Source of the DNA: Oxalobacteraceae bacterium
GTDB taxonomy: Bacteria > Pseudomonadota > Gammaproteobacteria > Burkholderiales > Burkholderiaceae_D
Reading direction: 5' to 3'
DNA: 9,694 nt
NCBI GenBank assembly: GCA_947487325.1
Contig: CANKWG010000074.1
Span: 1 to 9,694, forward strand
In this document: piece after piece, positions 1-6,379 of the stretch
Position numbering within the stretch: the first letter of the stretch is position 1
Layout of the letters: each line of letters opens with the position of its first letter
Notes under the pieces: model-generated
Databases searched by the model: none
Told to the model about the DNA's origin: nothing
The model's input: the letters and a program-made list of their open reading frames with translations, nothing else
Position numbers and translations under genes: made by a program

Positions 1-6
1 TCACTT

Positions 7-11
7 AAGGA
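7..11 (+). promoter_or_regulatory. Ribosome binding site of cysI
   Basis: AAGGA lies 5 bases before the ATG at 17 and supports that start. The window begins only 16 bases upstream of the gene, so the operon promoter and any CysB-type activator site lie outside it. Confidence 0.7.
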
Positions 12-16
12 TCATC

Positions 17-1714
17 ATGTACCGCTACGACCAATACGACCACCAAATCGTCCGTGAACGCGTTGCACAGTTCCGAAGCCAAGTGGAACGCCGCATCTCG
101 GGTGAACTCACGGAAGATGAATTCCGTCCCCTGCGTCTGCAAAATGGCCTCTACCTGCAGCGCCATGCCTACATGCTGCGCGTGGCGATTCCTTATGGTT
201 TGCTGTCATCAGTACAAATGCGCAAGCTCGGCCACATCGCACGCAAGTTCGATCGCGGGTACGGACATTTCACGACACGACAAAACATTCAGTACAACTG
301 GATCGAACTCGAACAGTCACCCGAAATACTGGCGGAGCTGGCCTCGGTGGAAATGCATGCGATTCAGACCTCGGGTAATTGCATACGCAATATCACCTCG
401 GACCAGTTTTGCGGTGTCGCGGCAGACGAGCTCGCAGATCCACGGCCTTATATCGAAATCCTGCGTCAGTGGAGCACCTTCCATCCGGAGTTTGCTTATC
501 TGCCGCGCAAATTCAAGATTGCAGTCAACGCTGCTGCCGAAGATCGTGCTGCCGTTCAGGTACATGACATCGGACTGAACCTGATCAAAAACGACGCCGG
601 TGAACTCGGCTTTCAGGTGCTGGTGGGCGGTGGTCTGGGTCGCACACCGATCATTGGCAGCGTGATCCGCGAATTCCTCCCATGGCAGCATCTGCTGAGT
701 TATACCGAAGCGATCATGCGCGTATATAACCAGTACGGTCGCCGCGATAACAAATACAAAGCACGTATCAAGATTCTGGTGAAGGCACTGGGTGTGGAAG
801 AGTTCGGCCGCCAGGTTGAAGCTGAATGGCTGGATCTCAAAGACAGCCCCAGCACAATCACCAGCGAAGAACTGGCGCGTGTCGCGAGCTATTTCACGCC
901 GCCGGCCTACGAAACTTTGAAAGATAATGACGCACTGCTGCAGCAGCAGCGTAGCGAAGACAAAGCTTTTTCGAACTGGCTCACGCGCAATGTCAGACCG
1001 CACAAGGTGTCTGGCTACGCGATCGTCACGCTCTCATTGAAAAAAACCGGTACTCCTCCTGGCGATGCCACTGCCGAGCAAATTGACTTCGTGGCCGAAC
1101 TCTCCGACCGATACAGCTTTGGTGAACTGCGTGTGACGCATGAGCAGAATCTGGTGCTGGCCGATGTGAAGCAGTCAGATCTGCTCGCACTTTACAAAGA
1201 AGCGAAAACGCATGGTCTGGCGACTGCCAACATCGGCCTGCTGACCGATATCATTTGCTGCCCGGGTGGTGATTTCTGCTCGCTGGCCAATGCAAAATCC
1301 ATCCCCATCGCCGAAGCGATTGCCGAGCGTTTCGACAATGTCGATTTTCAGCATGATATTGGCGACATCGAGCTCAATATCTCGGGCTGTATCAACGCCT
1401 GCGGTCATCATCATGTCGGTAACATCGGCATTCTCGGCGTCGATAAGGATGGCTCGGAGTGGTATCAGGTCTCCATCGGTGGCGCGCAGGGTAACACCAG
1501 CGCCATCGGCAAAATCATCGGCCCTTCCTTCGCCGCCGGACAGATGCCTGAAGTGATTGGGCGTCTGTTGGAAGTCTATGTGAAAGAGCGCATCGAGGAA
1601 GAGCTATTTATCGATACCGTCAACCGCGTCGGCATCAACCCATTCAAGGATCATGTGTACGCGACACCCATCGCTGGCCACACCTACCAAGCCGGAGAAG
1701 ATGCGTATGCGTAA
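17..1714 (+). CDS. cysI: Assimilatory sulfite reductase, hemoprotein subunit (nitrite/sulfite reductase family)
   Basis: This 565-residue protein should catalyse six-electron reduction of sulfite to sulfide in the cytoplasm, using siroheme coupled to a [4Fe-4S] cluster. The cluster ligands are visible as C415-x5-C421 and C458-x3-C462. An extra cysteine, C414, directly precedes the first ligand. Basic residues expected to hold siroheme and sulfite are present in the N-terminal half: R88 in TTRQN, R124 in CIRNI, and K165/K167 in RKFK. The two-fold layout of the family (ferredoxin-like half domain plus siroheme domain, repeated) fits the sequence, and the length is close to the roughly 570 residues of E. 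coli CysI. It heads an operon of sulfate assimilation genes, which favours sulfite over nitrite as substrate. No CysJ-type flavoprotein lies next to it, so the electron donor may be a ferredoxin or another protein. The 3' end overlaps the next gene. Confidence 0.93.
   Translation: MYRYDQYDHQIVRERVAQFRSQVERRISGELTEDEFRPLRLQNGLYLQRHAYMLRVAIPYGLLSSVQMRKLGHIARKFDRGYGHFTTRQNIQYNWIELEQSPEILAELASVEMHAIQTSGNCIRNITSDQFCGVAADELADPRPYIEILRQWSTFHPEFAYLPRKFKIAVNAAAEDRAAVQVHDIGLNLIKNDAGELGFQVLVGGGLGRTPIIGSVIREFLPWQHLLSYTEAIMRVYNQYGRRDNKYKARIKILVKALGVEEFGRQVEAEWLDLKDSPSTITSEELARVASYFTPPAYETLKDNDALLQQQRSEDKAFSNWLTRNVRPHKVSGYAIVTLSLKKTGTPPGDATAEQIDFVAELSDRYSFGELRVTHEQNLVLADVKQSDLLALYKEAKTHGLATANIGLLTDIICCPGGDFCSLANAKSIPIAEAIAERFDNVDFQHDIGDIELNISGCINACGHHHVGNIGILGVDKDGSEWYQVSIGGAQGNTSAIGKIIGPSFAAGQMPEVIGRLLEVYVKERIEEELFIDTVNRVGINPFKDHVYATPIAGHTYQAGEDAYA
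1694..1697 (+). promoter_or_regulatory. Ribosome binding site choosing the DUF934 start
   Basis: GGAG lies 9 bases before the ATG at 1707 but only 3 bases before the ATG at 1701, which favours 1707. The site lies inside the last codons of cysI, so translation of the two genes is probably coupled. Confidence 0.5.
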
Positions 1715-2234
1715 GATCATCAAAGACAAGGCTATCGTTGATGACCACTGGAATGTGTTCAAGCTGACCGAGGGCGAATCACCCGAAACCGTATCGGTGC
1801 CGGCAGGTCAGCAGATCGTACCGCTGCAGGTTTGGCTGACGCAAAAAACGACGCTGTCCGCACGCAAGGATATCGCCGTCTGGCTGGCCAGCGATGAACG
1901 CGCTGAACAGCTGAAAGAAGATATCGCCGCGCTCCCTCTGATCGCTGTTGATTTTCCGGCGTTCTCGGATGGCCGTGGTTATTCCATCGCGTTCAATCTG
2001 CGAAGTCGACTCGGCTATGAGGGCGAGATACGCGCCGTTGGCGATGTACTGCGTGATCAGCTGTTTTATATGCAACGCGTCGGCTTCAATGCTTTCGCAA
2101 CCCGCGAAGATCGCAGCATCGAAGATGCACTCAAAGGTCTGACGGATTTTTCGGATGTGTATCAGACCTCGTGGGATCAGAAGACGCCTCTGTATCGTCG
2201 CGCGTCGCGCCCCGCTGCACAGGATCTGCCATGA
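1707..2234 (+). CDS. DUF934 family protein, sulfite reductase-associated
   Basis: This 175-residue protein matches the DUF934 family as I know it. The conserved core runs from about residue 79 to 130 and includes DFPAFSDGRGYS, LRSRLGY and GDVLRDQLFYMQRVGF. The family is repeatedly found beside cysI-type sulfite reductases and is sometimes labelled as an oxidoreductase of sulfite reduction, but I know of no established biochemistry. The protein contains no cysteine, so it cannot ligate an Fe-S cluster through Cys or do thiol chemistry. No signal peptide or membrane segment is visible, so it should be cytoplasmic. The start is set at the second of two in-frame ATGs (1701 and 1707) by ribosome-site spacing; a longer frame from 1653 lies inside cysI and is unlikely. 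It overlaps cysI by 8 bases and shares ATGA with cysH. A helper or electron-transfer partner of CysI is an inference from position only. Confidence 0.85.
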   Translation: MRKIIKDKAIVDDHWNVFKLTEGESPETVSVPAGQQIVPLQVWLTQKTTLSARKDIAVWLASDERAEQLKEDIAALPLIAVDFPAFSDGRGYSIAFNLRSRLGYEGEIRAVGDVLRDQLFYMQRVGFNAFATREDRSIEDALKGLTDFSDVYQTSWDQKTPLYRRASRPAAQDLP

Positions 2235-2968
2235 GCGGCGCAAACCACAACGAAGTTCTCTCGGGTACTCGCTCACTGCTCGAGCGTATCGCAGCTGATT
2301 TTTCGCCTGCAGTTTTTGCCTCCAGTCTTGCCGCCGAAGACATGGTGCTCACCGACCTGATCTTGCGCGCCAAACTGCCGATCACGATATTCACGCTGGA
2401 AACCGGTCGTCTGCATGCTGAAACGCTAAGCATGATCGATCGCATCCGCGAGACCTATGATTATGAGGTGGCGCTATACAAGCCCGAACCAGCGGCAATT
2501 ACCGCCTATGTCGCCACGAACGGCTTGAATGCGTTTTATGACAGCATAGAGATGCGCAAGGAATGCTGCCGTATTCGCAAGGTCGAACCACTTAAACGCG
2601 CACTAGCGGGCAACAAAGCCTGGATCACAGGCCAGCGTCGTGCGCAATCCACCACCCGTAGTGAGCTCGCCATGCAGGAAGATGATGTCGCGCATGGACT
2701 GCAAAAATTCAATCCACTGGCAGATTGGTCAGAGGATGATGTCTGGCAGTACATTCGCGATCATCAGGTGCCTTTCAATCCGCTGCACGAAAAAGGCTAC
2801 CCTTCCATAGGCTGCGAGCCCTGCACCCGCGCCATTCAGCCAGGCGAAGATATACGTGCTGGCCGCTGGTGGTGGGAATCGCCGGACAGCAAAGAATGCG
2901 GTCTCCACATCGTCGATGGCAAACTCGTCCGAAGCAAACCTGATCAAACTGAAATACCGACATCATGA
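2231..2968 (+). CDS. cysH: Adenylyl-sulfate (APS) reductase, [4Fe-4S] type
   Basis: This 245-residue protein reduces activated sulfate to sulfite with thioredoxin- or glutathione-derived electrons. A phosphosulfate-binding loop appears near residues 31-40 (SSLAAEDMVL) and a TGQRR motif near 133-137. The catalytic cysteine is C223 in KECGLH near the C-terminus. Two cysteine pairs, C112-C113 and C195-x2-C198, are the ligands of the [4Fe-4S] cluster that marks APS-using enzymes. The E. coli PAPS reductase lacks these pairs, so the substrate here is more likely APS than PAPS. The ATG at 2231 overlaps the DUF934 stop as ATGA and has AGGA 6 bases upstream; an upstream in-frame ATG at 2171 would extend deep into the previous gene and adds a non-family N-terminus. 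The stop overlaps the cysD start, again as ATGA. Confidence 0.93.
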   Translation: MSGANHNEVLSGTRSLLERIAADFSPAVFASSLAAEDMVLTDLILRAKLPITIFTLETGRLHAETLSMIDRIRETYDYEVALYKPEPAAITAYVATNGLNAFYDSIEMRKECCRIRKVEPLKRALAGNKAWITGQRRAQSTTRSELAMQEDDVAHGLQKFNPLADWSEDDVWQYIRDHQVPFNPLHEKGYPSIGCEPCTRAIQPGEDIRAGRWWWESPDSKECGLHIVDGKLVRSKPDQTEIPTS

Positions 2969-3903
2969 ATTCGCCTGTAGACAACAAATACTTTATTGAC
3001 GCCGCCAGTAACCGTCATCTGGATTGGCTGGAATCCGAGTCCATCCACATCATGCGTGAGGTCGCGGCGGAATGCAGCAATCCTGCGCTGCTTTTCTCTG
3101 GCGGCAAAGACTCGGTTGTCCTGCTGCGCATCGCGGAAAAAGCATTCCGGCCGGGTAAATTTCCCTTCCCGCTTGTGCATATCGATACCGGACACAACTT
3201 CGACGAAGTGATTCAGTTCCGCGATCAGCGCGCGGCTGAGCTTGGCGAGCGTCTGATCGTCGGTTCGGTCGAAGATTCAATCAAGCGTGGCACGGTCCGA
3301 CTGCGCAATCCACAAACGGACTCGCGCAATGCAGCGCAGGCAGTCACGCTGCTGGAAACGATTGCTGAACACAAATTTGATGCCTGCATTGGCGGCGCAC
3401 GTCGCGACGAAGAAAAGGCGCGCGCCAAAGAGCGTATCTTCTCTTTCCGTGATGATTTCGGCCAATGGAATCCGAAGGCACAACGGCCCGAGCTCTGGGA
3501 TCTCTACAACACGCGTGTGCATCCCGGTGAGAACATGCGGGTCTTCCCGATCTCGAATTGGACTGAGCTCGATGTCTGGCAGTACATCGCTCGTGAAAAA
3601 CTAGCCCTGCCTTCGATCTATTTTGCGCATGACCGCGAAGTAATTCCGCGTAACGGATTGCTGGTACCACTCACACCACTGACACCTGCGAAAGAAGGCG
3701 AGAAGGTTGAGACCCAAACGGTGCGTTTCCGCACTGTCGGCGATATCTCGTGCACCTGCCCGGTTGCATCGACAGCATCGACCGTGGATGCCATCATCGC
3801 CGAAACGGCAGTGACGCAAATTACCGAGCGCGGTGCTACTCGCATGGATGATCAAACATCCGAAGCCTCGATGGAAAAGCGCAAGAAAGAAGGATATTTC
3901 TGA
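2965..3903 (+). CDS. cysD: Sulfate adenylyltransferase subunit 2 (ATP sulfurylase, small subunit)
   Basis: This 312-residue subunit carries out the adenylyl transfer that forms APS and pyrophosphate from sulfate and ATP, driven by GTP hydrolysis in its partner CysN. The PP-loop nucleotide-binding motif SGGKDS is at residues 45-50, followed by HIDTGHNF at 72-79 and GGARRDEEKARAKER at 143-157, all typical of CysD. The length is close to the roughly 302 residues of the E. coli protein, and the family C-terminus (KRKKEGYF) is intact. The ATG shares ATGA with the cysH stop. I see no clear ribosome site before it, so translation probably depends on coupling to cysH. It is followed by cysN with a one-base overlap, as expected for two subunits made in fixed ratio. 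Confidence 0.95.
   Translation: MNSPVDNKYFIDAASNRHLDWLESESIHIMREVAAECSNPALLFSGGKDSVVLLRIAEKAFRPGKFPFPLVHIDTGHNFDEVIQFRDQRAAELGERLIVGSVEDSIKRGTVRLRNPQTDSRNAAQAVTLLETIAEHKFDACIGGARRDEEKARAKERIFSFRDDFGQWNPKAQRPELWDLYNTRVHPGENMRVFPISNWTELDVWQYIAREKLALPSIYFAHDREVIPRNGLLVPLTPLTPAKEGEKVETQTVRFRTVGDISCTCPVASTASTVDAIIAETAVTQITERGATRMDDQTSEASMEKRKKEGYF
3890..3894 (+). promoter_or_regulatory. Ribosome binding site of cysN
   Basis: AAGGA lies 8 bases before the ATG at 3903, within the last codons of cysD, and supports that start. Confidence 0.6.
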
Positions 3904-5231
3904 TGAACGCAGTCGCAGACAAAAACCTGACGTCAGGTGATGCCAGCACCAATGAGCGCGGCCTGCTGCGTTTTATTACTGCAGGCTCGGTTGACGATGG
4001 CAAGAGCACACTGATCGGTCGATTGCTGTTCGACAGCAAAGGCATTTTTGCGGATCAGCTCGATGCGATCTCACGCGCGCGTCACAAGCGCACCGTGGGT
4101 GACATGGTCGATTTATCGCTGCTGACCGATGGACTGGAAGCCGAGCGCGAGCAAGGCATCACCATTGATGTCGCCTATCGCTATTTCGCGACGCCCAAGC
4201 GCAAATTCATCATCGCCGATGCACCGGGCCATGAGCAGTACACGCGCAATATGGTCACCGGCGCCTCGACAGCAGACGCCGTGATCATTCTGGTCGATGT
4301 ATCCAAAGTGAAGTTCGACGAGGACGGCAAAGCCGAACTGCTGATTCAGACCAAGCGTGACTCCACTATCGCAAAACTACTGCAAATCGAGCACGTCATC
4401 GTCGCTGTGAACAAGATGGACCTGATCGACTATGACGCATCGGTTTACGATCGCATCGTTGCAGCTTACGAAGTCTTTGCCGCTCAGCTGGGTCTGAAAA
4501 ATGTACGCCCTATTCCATTGTCGGCACTGGCGGGTGACAACGTGGTCACGCGCAGCGAAAAGATGCCCTGGTACTCAGGCCCGACGCTGATTGATTTGCT
4601 CGAATCCCTGCCGGTTCATGACAATGAGCACGCACAAGCTTTGCGCTTTCCGGTGCAATTGGTGGCGCGTCACAACGGTCATGAGGCGAATGACTTCCGT
4701 GGCTACATGGGTCGCGTTGAATCGGGCACGGTTCGCAAGGGCGACAAATTGCTGGTGCAACCGACAGGTTTGTCAGCGACAGTCAAAGAGATACTCACGC
4801 TGGATGGCTCGCTGGAAAGCGCCTCTGCCGGCAAGTCGGTGACCATTCTTCTGGACGAATATGTCGACATCTCGCGTGGTGACATGCTGGTCTCCGCAGA
4901 CGCGCCTGCCACCGTGCTCAAGCAGGTGACAGCCGACGTGTGCTGGCTGTCTGAAGAGCCACTCGACCTGCGCCGCAAGTACTGGCTCAAGCACACCACG
5001 CGTCAGGTGGCTGCGAAAGTGACGTCGCTAGACTCGCTCTTGGATATCAACACCCAACAGCAGTACAGCGGCGATACCCTGCCACTGAATGGCATTGGGC
5101 GTATCACTCTCACCGTTCAGCAACCGCTGGCAGCGGATGCCTATGACAACTGCCGCGCCACCGGCAGCTTCATCCTGATTGATGAAATCTCACATCAGAC
5201 GGTGGCCGCGGGCATGATTCGTCTGGGCTGA
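3903..5231 (+). CDS. cysN: Sulfate adenylyltransferase subunit 1 (ATP sulfurylase GTPase subunit)
   Basis: This 442-residue translation-factor-like GTPase couples GTP hydrolysis to APS synthesis by CysD. The G motifs are in order: G1 GSVDDGKS at 28-35, G2 threonine in GIT at 85-87, G3 DAPGH at 106-110, G4 NKMD at 170-173, and G5 near SAL at 207-209. The rest fits the beta-barrel domains that follow the G domain in this family. The protein is somewhat shorter than E. coli CysN (about 475 residues) and ends without a CysC (APS kinase) domain such as the CysNC fusions carry. No separate cysC is seen here either, in keeping with an APS-reducing pathway. The start overlaps the cysD stop as TGATG. 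The gene ends 36 bases before cobA. Confidence 0.95.
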   Translation: MNAVADKNLTSGDASTNERGLLRFITAGSVDDGKSTLIGRLLFDSKGIFADQLDAISRARHKRTVGDMVDLSLLTDGLEAEREQGITIDVAYRYFATPKRKFIIADAPGHEQYTRNMVTGASTADAVIILVDVSKVKFDEDGKAELLIQTKRDSTIAKLLQIEHVIVAVNKMDLIDYDASVYDRIVAAYEVFAAQLGLKNVRPIPLSALAGDNVVTRSEKMPWYSGPTLIDLLESLPVHDNEHAQALRFPVQLVARHNGHEANDFRGYMGRVESGTVRKGDKLLVQPTGLSATVKEILTLDGSLESASAGKSVTILLDEYVDISRGDMLVSADAPATVLKQVTADVCWLSEEPLDLRRKYWLKHTTRQVAAKVTSLDSLLDINTQQQYSGDTLPLNGIGRITLTVQQPLAADAYDNCRATGSFILIDEISHQTVAAGMIRLG

Positions 5232-5259
5232 TTGCTGAGCTCGTTGCTGCACTGATAAA
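5232..5259 (+). promoter_or_regulatory. Possible weak promoter before cobA
   Basis: TTGCTG (5232-5237) and GATAAA (5254-5259) are separated by 16 bases. They match 3 of 6 and 4 of 6 consensus positions, so this may be chance. If used, transcription would start at about 5266-5268, on or next to the cobA start codon. Confidence 0.18.
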
Positions 5260-5267
5260 CTGCGCCG

Positions 5268-6011
5268 ATGCAGGATCCATTCAACAGACCGATTCGGACG
5301 CAACCGGGTCGCGTCTGGCTGGTAGGCGCCGGCCCCGGCGCAGCCGACCTCATTACCGTGCGCGGTGCCGCGGTGCTGCGCGATGCAGAGATCGTTTTGC
5401 ATGATGCGCTGGTCACACCCGATGTTCTCGAACTCTGTTCTCAAGCTCAACTGGTCTCGGTTGGCAAGCGCAGTGGTCAGCGCTCCACGGCACAGACGCT
5501 CATTAATCAACAATTGATAGACTGCGCGTTTCGCTACGATCGCATCGTGCGACTCAAAGGGGGTGACCCCATGCTATTCGGGCGCGCCGATGAAGAGTTA
5601 CAGGCTTTGGAATCGGCAGGCATTTCTTACGAAATAGTCCCCGGCATCACGACGGCCTTTGCTGCCGCTGCTGCGATACGTCAGCCGCTGACCAAACGCG
5701 GTGTCGCGCGTAATGTCGCGTTTTTTACTTCCACAACAGGCAAGGGCGAAACCGATCAGGCAGCGCTTCCGACCTGCGACACGCTGGTGCAGTACATGGG
5801 CGGTCAGGAAGCGATAGAAACGGCAAAGCGTTTGCTGGCACATGGCAAGGCAGCTGAGACACCGGTCATTGCGATTGAAAACGTTAGCCGAACCGATCAG
5901 CGTGTAATGCGCATGACACTCATCGAGATGTCCACGGGTATACCTGCGTGTGACGGGCCTGTGCTGGTGATGATCGGCGAGGCCCTGCGACCTAGAAACC
6001 TAAAGCCTTAG
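5268..6011 (+). CDS. cobA: Uroporphyrinogen-III C-methyltransferase (SUMT)
   Basis: This 247-residue protein transfers two methyl groups from S-adenosylmethionine to uroporphyrinogen III, giving precorrin-2, the branch point to siroheme. Family motifs are clear: VGAGPG at 19-24, RLKGGDPMLFGR at 95-106, VPGITTA at 124-130, and LTKRGVARNVAF from 141. The length fits a single-domain SUMT. The dehydrogenase/ferrochelatase domain of the multifunctional CysG is absent. Placed after cysN, it most likely supplies siroheme precursor for CysI; a role in cobalamin synthesis is possible but nothing else here supports it. The frame has a stop codon at 5256-5258 and no other start codon after it, so ATG 5268 is the earliest possible start. 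No Shine-Dalgarno sequence precedes it. Its stop overlaps the stop of cbiX on the other strand by 4 bases. Confidence 0.92.
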   Translation: MQDPFNRPIRTQPGRVWLVGAGPGAADLITVRGAAVLRDAEIVLHDALVTPDVLELCSQAQLVSVGKRSGQRSTAQTLINQQLIDCAFRYDRIVRLKGGDPMLFGRADEELQALESAGISYEIVPGITTAFAAAAAIRQPLTKRGVARNVAFFTSTTGKGETDQAALPTCDTLVQYMGGQEAIETAKRLLAHGKAAETPVIAIENVSRTDQRVMRMTLIEMSTGIPACDGPVLVMIGEALRPRNLKP

Positions 6012-6379
6012 ATTCTACTGACGCAATAAGCGGCAATTGCATCAAGCACGGCAGGACTCTCGCCTACTGCATCACTGACATGGAGCGAGAGCTTTGGATA
6101 CTGCGTGCGGAGGGATTCGATCATGGGTGGTAGATCACGCAGCACGTGGCCACCTTGTCCCAAAAATACCGGTACTACGCTGATCTCCGTGCAGCCGTGC
6201 TCGGCTAGCTGAGCGACGACGGCCGGCAGGCGCGGTTCCATCAGCTCCAGAAAAGCGAGTTCAACGGCAGTATCAGGCAAACTTGTCTGCGCAATTTTCT
6301 GCAACTTTTGAAAAGGCTGAGCCCAGCGCGGATCGCGCGCGCCATGGGCAAACAGTACCAGTGCTTTTTGCATCGTCAT
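6008..6379 (-). CDS. cbiX: Short CbiX-type sirohydrochlorin chelatase
   Basis: This 123-residue protein belongs to the small CbiX/SirB group of class II chelatases, which insert Co or Fe into sirohydrochlorin and are thought to work as homodimers. Metal-binding candidates are H12 in FAHGARDPRW and H78 in GQGGHVLRDLP, with E45 in the FLELMEP segment. No His-rich C-terminal tail is present. Given cobA and cysI next door, ferrochelatase activity for siroheme is the likeliest role, though sequence alone does not tell Fe from Co. The ATG at 6379 overlaps the lptG stop as TGATG and has GGAGAG 6 bases upstream. A longer frame back to 6466 would add about 29 residues inside lptG and is unlikely; a start at 6373 is possible. 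It is the last gene of the lptF-lptG-cbiX unit. Confidence 0.85.
   Translation of the reverse strand: MTMQKALVLFAHGARDPRWAQPFQKLQKIAQTSLPDTAVELAFLELMEPRLPAVVAQLAEHGCTEISVVPVFLGQGGHVLRDLPPMIESLRTQYPKLSLHVSDAVGESPAVLDAIAAYCVSRI

Noticed and set aside
54..578. A 174-codon plus-strand frame inside cysI
   Set aside because: It overlaps the conserved N-terminal half of CysI in another frame and has the Cys/Ser/Arg-rich make-up of a non-coding translation.
317..1003. A 228-codon open frame on the minus strand opposite cysI
   Set aside because: It is antisense to conserved cysI sequence, shows no recognisable domain, and has no plausible start context. It is a shadow of cysI codon structure.
1040..1046. 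A run of seven A within cysI as a frameshift site
   Set aside because: The reading frame (AAA AAA ACC) is not arranged as a classical slippery heptamer, no stimulating structure is evident, and the frame continues intact to a full-length protein.
2171..2230. Upstream ATG that would lengthen cysH by 20 codons
   Set aside because: It lies inside DUF934 and adds residues unlike the family. The ATGA overlap at 2231 with AGGA upstream is the better start.
6005..6045. Bidirectional terminator at the cobA/cbiX junction
   Set aside because: Only a short GCAATTGC palindrome is seen near 6033, with no adequate stem and no T-tract on either strand.
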